DNA of 64,000 bases from Vicinamibacterales bacterium (GTDB lineage: Bacteria > Acidobacteriota > Vicinamibacteria > Vicinamibacterales > UBA8438): NCBI GenBank assembly GCA_958296065.1, contig CATQHX010000003.1, positions 1 to 64,000 on the forward strand. The letters run 5' to 3'. The notes beneath the pieces are model-generated. The model saw only the letters and a program-made list of their open reading frames with translations, made no database searches and had not been told where the DNA came from. Positions 53,550-61,780 of the stretch are shown here, piece after piece (positions within the stretch are counted from its first letter, which is position 1; each line of letters begins with the position of its first letter). The position numbers and the translations under genes are program-made.

Positions 53550-54121
53550 ATTAGCTCGCGCGGGTCGGCCTCCAGTGCCAACCCGGCCCGCAGCTTCGCG
53601 GCGTCGAAGTAGGCGCGGTGGCCGGGCTGCTGTACCCTGGCCCGCGCCGGGTCGTCGGACCGGCTTCAGCCGTGCTCGTGGTTGAAGGCGTCGCGCAGCG
53701 GTCAAGGGTCTTCTGCCAGTAGGGGCAGCGGGATGTTGAGGCTCTTGCCCGTCTCCAGATCGCACCGGGCGGCGAGGATGTGCACGTGCACGCCGCCGAC
53801 CCGCTCGCGGTGCTCGACCGCCGTCCACGCGTAGCGGTCCGGCTCCAGTCCCGCCCACGCCGTCTGCTCGATCTTGTCGAGCACGGCCTCGATCTGCGCG
53901 TCGGTCGACCGGTCGTCCGGCGCCCACGCGATCACGCCGGACGTGTACCTGTGCTCAAACTCGAGCGCGTCGGCGACGGCGGCCACCATCTCGGGGTCGC
54001 CGCGGCGGACCTCGATACCTTCGCGCACGTTCCCGGCGGCGTCCCGCTCGCCGAGCGGGTAGTCGGTCGCCGCCCTGGCCGAGCCGGTCCCGCGGGCGAT
54101 GAACCTAACGTGCACGGTCAA
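53550..54121 (-). pseudogene. Plasmid-type relaxase, proximal fragment
   Basis: Mobilisation relaxase that would nick an origin of transfer. From a TTG/GTG start near 54121 it reads VHVRFIARGTGSARAATDYP, YTSGVIAWAPDDRSTDAQIE, TAWAGLEPDRYAWTAVEHRE and the metal-binding GGVHVHILAARCDLETGKSL. A shift near 53717 and another near 53697 follow (LTP...; PLRDAFNHEHG), with a Trp-to-stop change. Then SRSDDPARARVQQPGHRAYF and ADPRELML continue to the array insertion at 53550. The distal part resumes at 49519. Clearly dead. Confidence 0.8.
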
Positions 54122-55308
54122 CGCCTCGGCCGACACGGGCGAGCTTGTCCAGCGTCCGGACTCGACGACCCTCGCCGACGCCGCGACACGCGACCGGCTC
54201 AAGTGGGCGTTCTCGTTGCCGGCTGGCGAACTGCTCGCACAGCGAGGCACTCGGCTGCGATCGTCTCCCGCCGCTGGGCAGACGCCGCCGCCAATGCGCC
54301 CCCAACAGCCAGCGGGCGCTCATCTGTCCACCCCCAGGCGCACGATCTCGTCCTTCCCCGACGTCAGCTCCCGCAAGCAGCTCGACATCGCCAGCCGGGA
54401 ACGCGTTGCGGTCCGACTCGAGCGGAGCCAGGACGCCTCGCCCCGGACCGACCCGCTGCAACCACACGCCGGACCGTTGGCGAGGCGTTCCGGACCCGTC
54501 AGCGACGACAGCCAGTCCGGCACGGCCCCGTCGACGGTGCCCCACCCAGCTTGCGCGGGAACGTGGCGAAGTGGGCTTCGCTACCGCCAGTCCGGCACGG
54601 CCCCGTCGACACCGTGCCCCGGGCCTCGCCTCGCCGTTGCGCCGTTCACCCGGGAGCATCACAACCCGGCAGCGTACCACGCCCTGCAGGCTTGCCGAAG
54701 TGGGTCTGGATCTCGCTCGACGTCGGCGGGGCGGCTTGGAAGCACGGTCTTCCACTTGGGTGTTGAAGCGAAAGTACCGGCGATCTGCAGCCGACTCGTC
54801 GTCCCCACCAAGTCGCCGGTACCGGTCGAGTTCGCGTATGGTCCGGGCGTCTGGCGGCTTCGGTCGGCTCGCGATCGGCTGGCAACGTGAGCCCGCTCGA
54901 ATCGGGTGTTGCGCGTGGAGCGTCGCGACGGCCTGACCGTCGGGTTGCTGAATGGCGATCGCTACTCGCAGTGACGACCGGGCATCCGGACGTGGAGCAT
55001 CTCCCGGAGGCCGCCGGCGCGAGGCTCGAGTTTGCGAATAGTCGATCTTGCCGACGGTCCGCGGACGGCATCCCGCGCGGCCCGCACGGCGGACAGGTGC
55101 GAGGCTCCTGCCCCGTGGTAGTGCAAACCGCTGAACAGCACCGGTGGGGCAGGACGGCGGGTGCGTTCGGCAACGATCCGTCAACAGGGTTTTCCACAGT
55201 TTCTGGGGATGGCGGCTTGATCTGACCCGTGTTCAGGTTGTCAAGACGATGTGCTATAGGATCTCGCAAGTGCCCTCCTGGGGAGCGGGGCACCGTTGAG
55301 GGAGTCTC
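54122..55308. other. Decayed plasmid backbone, no intact gene
   Basis: Frames are short or arginine-rich. A minus-strand piece (RSRLAMSSCLRELTSGKDEI, near 54350) looks like the end of an accessory mobilisation/replication gene just upstream of the relaxase. A 25-bp phrase beginning GCCAGTCCGGCACGGCCCCG occurs twice (about 54514 and 54586). Promoter-like AT-richer sequence precedes the gene at 55309. Confidence 0.4.
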
Positions 55309-55545
55309 ATGAGCGAATCCACACGCGCTGGCGTGTCGGTCGGCTCCCAGGTACGCGTGATCCAGCCGTCGCCGCTGGAAGGACTGACGGGCACGGTCAC
55401 GTTCATCAACGATTCGAGCGGACTGTACGAAGTTCGCGTCGACGGCGGAGGCTGGCGCGGCCGGAGACCGATTCTTGTGACGCGAGACGAGGTTGAACTC
55501 TTCTCTCGAGCAGGGTCCGATACGTCCGATACGCGGGCTGTGTAA
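55309..55545 (+). CDS. Small KOW/SH3-like domain protein
   Basis: 78 aa, ATG 55309 after GAGGGAG. The middle (VGSQVRVIQPSPLEGLTGTV, TFINDSSGLYEVRVDGGGW) has the KOW/SH3-barrel pattern of small nucleic-acid or protein binding domains such as those in NusG and ribosomal proteins. The context is a SWIM-domain gene 110 bp downstream on the same strand, so the two may be a unit. Function unknown. Confidence 0.6.
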   Translation: MSESTRAGVSVGSQVRVIQPSPLEGLTGTVTFINDSSGLYEVRVDGGGWRGRRPILVTRDEVELFSRAGSDTSDTRAV

Positions 55546-55655
55546 ACGACAGTCGGCCGGGTTGGTCACAAGACAACGGGCATCCTCATCGGGTCCGGCG
55601 ACGGCGACGCATCCCGGCGTGTGAGACCTGCCGGACGGAACAACAGGTTGAAAGA

Positions 55656-56729
55656 GTGCACTGGTATCCACGCTACGTACGCGTCGACGAGCAGCGAGCA
55701 CGGACCGTCTCGGAGATAAACCGTCTGCTTGCCTGCGGCGTACAGGTGCAACCGGTGGAGTTGCGGGGCCGCACGGTCGCCAGGTACTTCTGGGGCCGCC
55801 GTTGGTGCGAGCATGTCGAGTCGTTCTCCGAGTATGCGGCTCGTCTGGCGCACGGCAGGGCGTATTTGCGCAACGGCTGCGTGTGTCACCTGTCAATCAA
55901 GCCGGGCGGCATCGACGCGATGGTGATCGGCTCGGCGCTCTACCAGGTCTCGCTCCGCATACGGCGGCTCGACAGCACCGCCTGGACGGCCATCGGGACG
56001 GCGTGCGCAGGCCGGATCGATTCGCTGGTCGAGTTGCATCAGGGCCAGCTGTCGGACGACATCGCCGAGGTTTTCACCCATCGCGACAGCGGTCTGTTTC
56101 CGCAACCCGGCGAGATCGTGGCGTCGTGTGAATGTGGGGACGCAACCCCGCTGTGCAAGCATGCGGCAGCCGTGTTGTCCGGCGTCGGCACTCGTCTGGA
56201 CGAGCGTCCGGAGCTGCTCTTTCTGCTGCGCGGCGTCGACGAGACCGCGCTGGTTGGCGGCGAACCTGCTCGGTCACGCGACACGGTGGCGGCCGGCGGT
56301 CTCGAACCTGACGCAACGAACGGCGCGGCGTCGTCGCACGCAGTTGACTCGAGACCACGGAACGCACCCGGCCCGGCGGACTCGAAAGCGATGCCCGCCG
56401 GCGCCCCGACGTCGACCGACTCGGCGACTTCATCGCGCCCGGTCAAGAAGACGCTCACGTATCGACCGCCGATTCGAGCCGCCGCCGGCCAGCGCCCCAC
56501 GCGAAGCGACTTTGCGAACGAGGCGGCCGGATTCGTGCCCACGGGCGAGATGGTCGGCGACTTGCGCGAGCAGTGCGGCTGCTCGGTGGCCGAGTTCGCG
56601 GATCTGATCGAGGTCACGCCGACGACGGTGCGCCGCTGGGAAAGCACGCCCGGACCTCTCAACCTGCACGCCGCTCCTTGGGAAGCCTTGCGGGCGCTGT
56701 GCCTGGAGAGCCGACAGCATCCGGGATGA
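55656..56729 (+). CDS. SWIM zinc-finger protein with C-terminal HTH
   Basis: 357 aa, GTG start 55656. The N-terminal ~150 residues start RYFWGRRWCEHVESFSEYAA, the usual beginning of bacterial SWIM proteins. The SWIM zinc ligands are C158, C160, C167 and H169 (CECGDATPLCKHAAAV). A low-complexity Ala/Ser/Pro linker follows (about 210-290), then an Xre-type helix-turn-helix (MVGDLREQCGCSVAEFADLI, EVTPTTVRRWES). SWIM proteins commonly lie beside SNF2 helicases and bind DNA. No helicase is here. Fusion to an HTH is unusual. Possible regulator or DNA-binding island protein. Confidence 0.8.
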   Translation: MHWYPRYVRVDEQRARTVSEINRLLACGVQVQPVELRGRTVARYFWGRRWCEHVESFSEYAARLAHGRAYLRNGCVCHLSIKPGGIDAMVIGSALYQVSLRIRRLDSTAWTAIGTACAGRIDSLVELHQGQLSDDIAEVFTHRDSGLFPQPGEIVASCECGDATPLCKHAAAVLSGVGTRLDERPELLFLLRGVDETALVGGEPARSRDTVAAGGLEPDATNGAASSHAVDSRPRNAPGPADSKAMPAGAPTSTDSATSSRPVKKTLTYRPPIRAAAGQRPTRSDFANEAAGFVPTGEMVGDLREQCGCSVAEFADLIEVTPTTVRRWESTPGPLNLHAAPWEALRALCLESRQHPG

Positions 56730-57093
56730 TGTCCTTCGCGCGCCGCCGCATCGGACACCGTCCGGGCGGTCCTCGAGCGGCTCGAGGCCGTCGCGGGTCG
56801 GCAGCAGAAGCTGCACGCGCTCCGGTCGTCGTCGCCGCCGACCGCGACAGGTTGCCCGCTCGCACGCTTGGCGTGCGAGCGTCCTGGCGACCGGCGTGAC
56901 AAGGTTGGAATCCGCAATCGCGGCTGCTGCTTGCGTCGCCGACGCCGAAGGGCGGATGGCGTTGGGTCTGCGGGCCGTCGACAGCATACCTCTTGAGCGG
57001 GCCGGCGCCGAAGCGCTGAGACGGCGGAGGCCGGAGTTGGAGCCCAGCCCGGCGCTGGTCATCGCCGACGGCGGAGAGCGGACACAGCCGCGG
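56730..57093. other. No supported gene
   Basis: Plus-strand frames such as SDTVRAVLERLEAVAGRQQK followed by arginine-rich sequence may be the remnant of a small gene, but there is no start signal or recognised domain. Lies between the SWIM gene and the convergent McrBC operon. Confidence 0.4.
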
Positions 57094-57270
57094 CTACTTC
57101 CTGACGAAGCCGATGTAGACGTAGAGCGCGACCAGAGCGGCAATCGCCACGAGACCGATGTTGCCGTAGACGGGACTGACCTGGAGTCCCAGGAACATCA
57201 CGAATGAGAACGCGAGGTACAGACCGATGACGGAAGCCGCGTGAACCAGGATCTTCGACGGCTTGGCCAT
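57094..57270 (-). CDS. 58-aa two-helix membrane protein after mcrC
   Basis: Short gene: ATG 57270 behind GAGGAAAG, stop 57094. The protein is MAKPSKILVHAASVIGLYLA..., with hydrophobic helix 1 (ASVIGLYLAFSFVMFLGL), a short VSPVYG turn and helix 2 (NIGLVAIAALVALYVYIGF), ending VRK. Codon use and the strong ribosome-binding site support expression. It is the last gene of the minus-strand mcrB-mcrC operon and overlaps the 3' end of the mcrC frame. Not a standard McrBC component. Could be a membrane effector or an unrelated small protein. Confidence 0.65.
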   Translation of the reverse strand: MAKPSKILVHAASVIGLYLAFSFVMFLGLQVSPVYGNIGLVAIAALVALYVYIGFVRK

Positions 57271-58634
57271 GTTCTTTCCTCGTCCAGGTTATGCCCCCTA
57301 CCGTAGCACCCTTGCCCCCGGCGGACCCGATCCGAGCCCTGCCTCCCCTGACCGACCATCTCGACGCCCAAGACGGGCCGGGCGGGAACCACGATGGGAT
57401 CGCCGCCATCAACGAACCGGAAGACGAGCGTCTCGCGAAACGCCTTCGTCCTCGGATAGACCAGCACCACACGCCGGCAGCCGTATCTCTTGCCGTACGC
57501 AAAAAGCTGGTACGCGTCGTCCTGGCTGACGCCGTGGTTCGGCGCGCCGAGGTCGAGGCGCTTCCACTTCGCATCCAAGATGAATCGGACCCGCTTGCGC
57601 TCGATCAGGACGACATCCGGCTTCAGCCGAAACGCGTCCTTGCCAGCGCCGTCCGTCGCCAGTTGCCGAATCGGCCCTTGGGCGCCCACCGTGAAGCACC
57701 GCTGGTGTCGGCGGACGGCGGCAGTGACGAAATCCTCGAACACTTCCTCCATCGGGAACAGCAGCGCACGGTTGACGTGCGGGCCGGCGAACGTGGCGAG
57801 ACCGTGGCCGAACAGGAACAGACCCACCCACGGCATCACGGTGTCGTAGTGCCGCATCGAGCGGTCCACGCGATGCCGTGCCCAGTCGTCGTCGAGGTTC
57901 GTCGACGAGGGCACATCGGAGAAGACGATGCGTAGCTGGTGGACGCGCTGCCGGTTCGCGGGATGGCGAACAACACCCGCGAGCCGCCGCAACGCGCGGT
58001 GAATCAGACGGTTCGCGGGTCGGTCCGCCGTGAACTCGTCGTAGCCGACGTAGAACCTGGAGCGGTCGACCAAGTTCTCGCGGACGTGCAGCGGGAACAG
58101 GATCCGGCCCCGCAAGTAGGGCAGATTCGCCTCTTGCGTCCGGTACGTCCGGGCGAGACCGCGCCGGGTCAGCAGGACGACGCTCACCAGGAACAGATGG
58201 ACGAACGCCTCGAACATGTCGAAGCGCCGGATCGCGCGGATGCTGGCACCGTCAAGCTGTGCCTGCCCGAGGCCGCGCCAGTCCCGCAGCATCGTAAGGA
58301 AGACCTTCCGGGTGTCTTCGTGCCTGTCGGTCATGGAACCAGAACGGCCTTCCGCCGGCTCGCCAGCGTGGCCGCTGATCGTCGTGCCCTCCTCGTCGTT
58401 CGAGAGATCGACCTTCGGGAGGATCTCGATCACGGTTCCCCGCCGCGTTTCGATGATCCCGACGTAGTTCTGCGCGTGGAGGCGACCGTTCTGGAGCGAG
58501 AGAACGGGCCAGCGCCGGCCCCGTTCGTCGGTTTGCTGCGCGAGCGCGAATCTCTCGAGATCACGCTGTTCGTCCTCACGCAGTCCGGTCAGCGGCTCGT
58601 GCTCCCGAGCCATCAGCACGCGCGCGGTCGGCAT
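57198..58634 (-). CDS. mcrC: McrC-type nuclease subunit
   Basis: About 478 aa from ATG 58634, two bases after the mcrB stop. McrC/DUF2357 family: the N-terminal part (NYVGIIETRRGTVIEILPKV) and the PD-(D/E)xK nuclease core with LKPDVVLIERKRVRFILDAK, the D...DxK signature, and an upstream E in ALLFPMEEVFEDFV. It cuts DNA when recruited by the McrB GTPase at modified recognition sites. The last ~45 residues are arginine-rich, overlap the next gene, and do not resemble other McrC tails; an alternative frame would stop near 57302, so a late frameshift is possible. Confidence 0.85.
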   Translation of the reverse strand: MPTARVLMAREHEPLTGLREDEQRDLERFALAQQTDERGRRWPVLSLQNGRLHAQNYVGIIETRRGTVIEILPKVDLSNDEEGTTISGHAGEPAEGRSGSMTDRHEDTRKVFLTMLRDWRGLGQAQLDGASIRAIRRFDMFEAFVHLFLVSVVLLTRRGLARTYRTQEANLPYLRGRILFPLHVRENLVDRSRFYVGYDEFTADRPANRLIHRALRRLAGVVRHPANRQRVHQLRIVFSDVPSSTNLDDDWARHRVDRSMRHYDTVMPWVGLFLFGHGLATFAGPHVNRALLFPMEEVFEDFVTAAVRRHQRCFTVGAQGPIRQLATDGAGKDAFRLKPDVVLIERKRVRFILDAKWKRLDLGAPNHGVSQDDAYQLFAYGKRYGCRRVVLVYPRTKAFRETLVFRFVDGGDPIVVPARPVLGVEMVGQGRQGSDRVRRGQGCYGRGHNLDEERTWPSRRRSWFTRLPSSVCTSRSHS

Positions 58635-58636
58635 GG

Positions 58637-60334
58637 TCAGGCGCCCGGCGCCACGTTGCCGTCTTCCCTTGACACCCTCGACTCGTAGATCGCCTGGTAC
58701 GCGGTTACGGCGGTCCACTGGCCGTTATCGGCGGGCGACAGGTCGTACACGGCCCGGCCGGCATCCACCAGATCCGCCCTGACCAGCTCCCCCGGCGGCC
58801 CCGACTCCCGGACGAACCCGTTGTCGTTCAGAACTGCGCGGATCTTCTCCCAGTCGTCGTAGAAGTACTCTTGCAGCAGTGGCAGGATGCGAGTCAGAAA
58901 CGTGCTGGCGAGCGCCGCCAGTGTGTCGACATCCAGGAAGTAGGTGTGTCCGATCTGGTGCTCGCGGTCCAGCAGGACCGTGATGCGTCGATTCATTGCG
59001 GCGAGAAGCTCGCGACAATCGACGCCGTCCGCGTCCGTACTGATGCCAGGATGAGACGCATCCGGCATCATCTCCTCGAACACGAAGCGCCGTCGCAGCG
59101 CGGTGTCCAGCAGGGCGATGGACCGGTCGGCCGTGTTCATCGTCCCGACGACGTGCAGGTTCGCTGGCACGCCAAACTCCGTCTTCGAGCCGGGCAGGGT
59201 CACCCGCGTCTCATCGTCGCGGCCGATCCGCTTCGAGTCCTCGATCAGGGTGATCAGCTCGCCGAAGATCGCGGGGATGTTGCCGCGGTTGATTTCGTCG
59301 ATGACGAGCACGTACCGCCCGTTCGGGTTCAGCGCAGCGCGCTCCGCGATGCGCCTGAACACGCCGCGCGACAACTCGTACCCGATGTCGCCGGCGTCTC
59401 CGTGTTGAGCCGAAGACTCTGTGCCGGTGCCCGAACGCTCGGCCAGGACGGGCCGGATGCCTTCGACGAAGTCTTGGTAGGTCGTGTTCTGGTGAAACGT
59501 CACCATCTCAATCCGACCGGCCCGTCGATGCTCGTTGAAACGGCGTTTGACCGCGACGCGGTCCTCCTGCGCCAGATCACCCACCTCCCGATTCTCGACA
59601 ATCGCCACCCCTCGCGTGACGGTGTGCCATGTCTTCCCGGTGCCGGGTGGACCATAGAGGATCGTGTTCAGGGCGTGCCTCGACTGACTCCGTGCGCCGC
59701 GTGAAGGTGAGGAGCCGGTGTCCTCGGGGGACCACCACACGACGGATTGAGCTTCCAGCCGCGTGTCCGGCCAATCCATGCCCCGCCTCCTTGCCTCCTC
59801 GAGCACGCGATCAAGGAAATCCAGGGCGTACTCGTACTCAGCCCCCGAGTCGGCGACGGATGACTGCGGATGGCCCAGCCTCTCATACGCGACTCGGAAC
59901 GGTTTCCGCCGGTACGGCGGATACCCTTGGGGGTCGATCCCCATCATGAAGTACGTCGCAACATTGAGGCGAGTGCCGGCGGCCGCGCGCGAGAACACGC
60001 TCTCGGGCAAACTGCCATCGAATGCTCGAATACGGTCGCCGGGCGTCCGGTCGTCTTCGGACCACATTCCCGACAGCGCATCGAGCGCTTCGCCCACGTT
60101 GCCGTCGATCCACTCCGTCAGCTTCGAGTGATTACGCCAGTTGATGATGGTGTTCTGCTTGTGCGCTATCGCTGCCTTGACCAGCGTGGGCCAGTCTCGT
60201 TCATCGCGCAGCAGCGCCTCACGGGCTCTCGTCAACGCCTTGGCAAGATCGAGCTTGAAGCGCTCGCCCTGCTCGATCTCGTCGTACCTGTCCTTCGCGG
60301 CTGCGAGGTAGGAGTCCCATAGTGCCTTCGTCAT
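58637..60334 (-). CDS. mcrB: McrB-type AAA+ GTPase subunit
   Basis: 565 aa. The N-terminal ~215 residues (DYDEIEQGER-like start, then DNA-recognition region without a named fold) precede the AAA+ motor: Walker A NTILYGPPGTGKTWHTVT, TFHQNTTYQDFVEGIRPVL, Walker B RYVLVIDEINRGNIPAIFGE, VVGTMNTADRSIALLDTALR with the MNxxD nucleotide motif and arginine finger. It forms GTP-driven hexamers that translocate on DNA and recruit McrC: a type IV restriction system against modified (methylated or hydroxymethylated) DNA. The base specificity cannot be read. Confidence 0.92.
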   Translation of the reverse strand: MTKALWDSYLAAAKDRYDEIEQGERFKLDLAKALTRAREALLRDERDWPTLVKAAIAHKQNTIINWRNHSKLTEWIDGNVGEALDALSGMWSEDDRTPGDRIRAFDGSLPESVFSRAAAGTRLNVATYFMMGIDPQGYPPYRRKPFRVAYERLGHPQSSVADSGAEYEYALDFLDRVLEEARRRGMDWPDTRLEAQSVVWWSPEDTGSSPSRGARSQSRHALNTILYGPPGTGKTWHTVTRGVAIVENREVGDLAQEDRVAVKRRFNEHRRAGRIEMVTFHQNTTYQDFVEGIRPVLAERSGTGTESSAQHGDAGDIGYELSRGVFRRIAERAALNPNGRYVLVIDEINRGNIPAIFGELITLIEDSKRIGRDDETRVTLPGSKTEFGVPANLHVVGTMNTADRSIALLDTALRRRFVFEEMMPDASHPGISTDADGVDCRELLAAMNRRITVLLDREHQIGHTYFLDVDTLAALASTFLTRILPLLQEYFYDDWEKIRAVLNDNGFVRESGPPGELVRADLVDAGRAVYDLSPADNGQWTAVTAYQAIYESRVSREDGNVAPGA

Positions 60335-60482
60335 GCCGATCTCCGGATCCAGCTTGAGAGGCGCAGACGGTGGACATCCGAGCTCAGAACCACGCCGCGC
60401 CGGTTCGGGCCCCCGGAAGAGGTGCCGAAACCGACGATATCACGGGCACTTCGGCCGGGCGGCCCGTAGCGTGAGCCGCATG

Positions 60483-60683
60483 GTGCGTCGTGACGACGCA
60501 GGAGGGCGACCGTCTGCGTCACGCTGTTCTTCTCCAGCGGGTGGAAGTCCCGCCTCGGTAGGCGTCGGAGCGCCGAGTAGCAGACCCCAGGCGCGTCCGG
60601 AGACGGCCGTGGCCCGAGCGGGGCGTTCAGAAGCCTTTTCGGAGGGAGCAAGTCCGCGGGCCGCAACATGAAGTGAAGCCTGC
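60483..60683 (+). mobile_element. Probable 5' fragment of a group II intron
   Basis: Starts GTGCGTCGTGACGACGC, a typical intron 5' end and first stem, and includes CAGCGGGTGGAAGTCCCGCC, the GGGTGGAAGTCCC phrase common in group II intron domain I, then AGTAGCAGACCCC. It stops abruptly where integrase codons begin at 60684. No reverse transcriptase or domain V is present, so it is a truncated remnant. Identification is by remembered consensus only. Confidence 0.45.
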
Positions 60684-61245
60684 ACGCTGTCGGCGAAGGC
60701 CTGCCTGCGGTTCCAGATCCTGACGGTGGCGCGCCCGTCCGAAGCACGGCTGGCGACGTGGGGAGAGATTGCCGCGGACACGGGCGAGTGGCGTATCCCG
60801 GCTTGCCGGATGAAGCGGCACCGCGAGCATGTGGTACCGCTGGTTCCTGCGGCCCTGGCGTTGCTCGGCTCGGAGCGGTCGCTGCGCCGGCACGCCGGCG
60901 ACGACGCGTTGGTTTTCCCCGAGTCCGCAGGCGGGGGCCGGCTCGCTGTCGGCGGCGACCGTGGCCGGGGTCATGCGGTCGGCCGGTCTCGCCGGCGCGG
61001 GGTCGCCTCACGGCTGGCGCTCGACGTTCCGGACGTGGGCATCGGAGCGAGCGGACGCGGACTACGCGGTGATGGAAACGAGTCTGTCGCATGCGGTCGG
61101 CTCGGCTGTCGAGCGGAGCTATTCGCGGTCGACCTTTCTCGGCAAGCGCCGGGTGCTGCTTGACGCATGGTCCGAGTTCCTTGCCGGCGACGTCGCGGTC
61201 ATCGCCGAGGGTTGCCTCAGCCTGCGTCCGACAACACCGCGGTGA
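60684..61245 (+). pseudogene. Island integrase, truncated and frameshifted copy 2
   Basis: Matches the 3' half of the integrase at 35624-36832, beginning at TLSAKACLRFQIL and reading ARPSEARLATWGEIA, RIPACRMKRHREHVVPLVP. One extra C near 60923 shifts the frame, which then continues SPHGWRSTFRTWASERADAD and SLSHAVGSAVERSYSRSTFL to the same end. The 5' half is replaced by the intron-like fragment. It forms a direct repeat with the left copy, bracketing about 24 kb. Confidence 0.88.
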
Positions 61246-61355
61246 GTGCCCAGCGTATGTTCCGGAGCGAGTGCTGCAACCTGCGCTGGCGTTGCTCCAG
61301 CCCGCACCTCGCTCGAACGAGCGTACGAAACGCCTGGAGCCACGCAGACTGCCGT

Positions 61356-61562
61356 TCACTGTCTCTTCGTGGTTGCGTCACCCCCGACGCGGGGACGCGA
61401 CTTCAGGTAGCCGAGCACCTCGTCCTCGAACCAGCCGACCGCCTTGGGTCCGATCCGGACCGACGCGGGGAAGAGTCCCCGTTTGCGCAGCGCGTAGATC
61501 GACGAACGCGACAGCCCCGTCGCCTCCTTGACGTCTTTCAACCGAAGAACCCGCCTGGTCAT
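61356..61562 (-). CDS. AlpA-type helix-turn-helix regulator
   Basis: 68 aa, ATG 61562 behind GGAGG. Reads MTRRVLRLKDVKEATGLSRS, SIYALRKRGLFPASVRIGPK, AVGWFEDEVLGYLKSRPRVG. This is the MerR-like winged helix of AlpA/prophage excisionase regulators that control integrase genes in P4-type islands. Intact here, whereas its twin at 37225-37429 has a 5-bp deletion. Convergent with the broken integrase copy. Confidence 0.85.
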   Translation of the reverse strand: MTRRVLRLKDVKEATGLSRSSIYALRKRGLFPASVRIGPKAVGWFEDEVLGYLKSRPRVGGDATTKRQ

Positions 61563-61655
61563 CCCATACCTCCTTCTGATCGCCCCGGCCAGATCCGGCG
61601 GCCGTGTGAAGTATGCGCAACGGCGGTCACCCGAGGTCGCGCTCCACCGCCTTGC

Positions 61656-61727
61656 TGTCAACGGTCACTGGAAGGTGAACGGTATGACCAGTTGGTCATG
61701 CCGTTCAGATTCGGATGACCGTTGACA
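61656..61727. repeat. 72-bp inverted repeat with TGT...ACA ends
   Basis: Two 36-base arms meeting at 61691/61692: TGTCAACGGTCA, eight unpaired bases, TGAACGGTATGACCA, and the inverted partner (one mismatch in the second block). It begins exactly where similarity to the left integrase/AlpA module ends. The outer 12-mer also terminates the 282-bp insertion at 37131-37142. Confidence 0.75.
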
Positions 61728-61780
61728 GGGCCACGCACAAGCGTCGGCGGGACCGCCCGGAAGCAGGCCCGGAACGGCTG

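Noticed and set aside
53496..53927. Minus-strand frame ending in the mini-unit
   Set aside because: Out of phase with the relaxase sequence; it only looks open because of composition.
54105..55184. 359-codon minus-strand frame
   Set aside because: Arg/Gly/Pro-rich with no domain; it overlaps decayed plasmid DNA.
55190..55198. TTTTCCACA, like a DnaA box
   Set aside because: Single occurrence with no cluster, AT-rich unwinding region or replication gene nearby.
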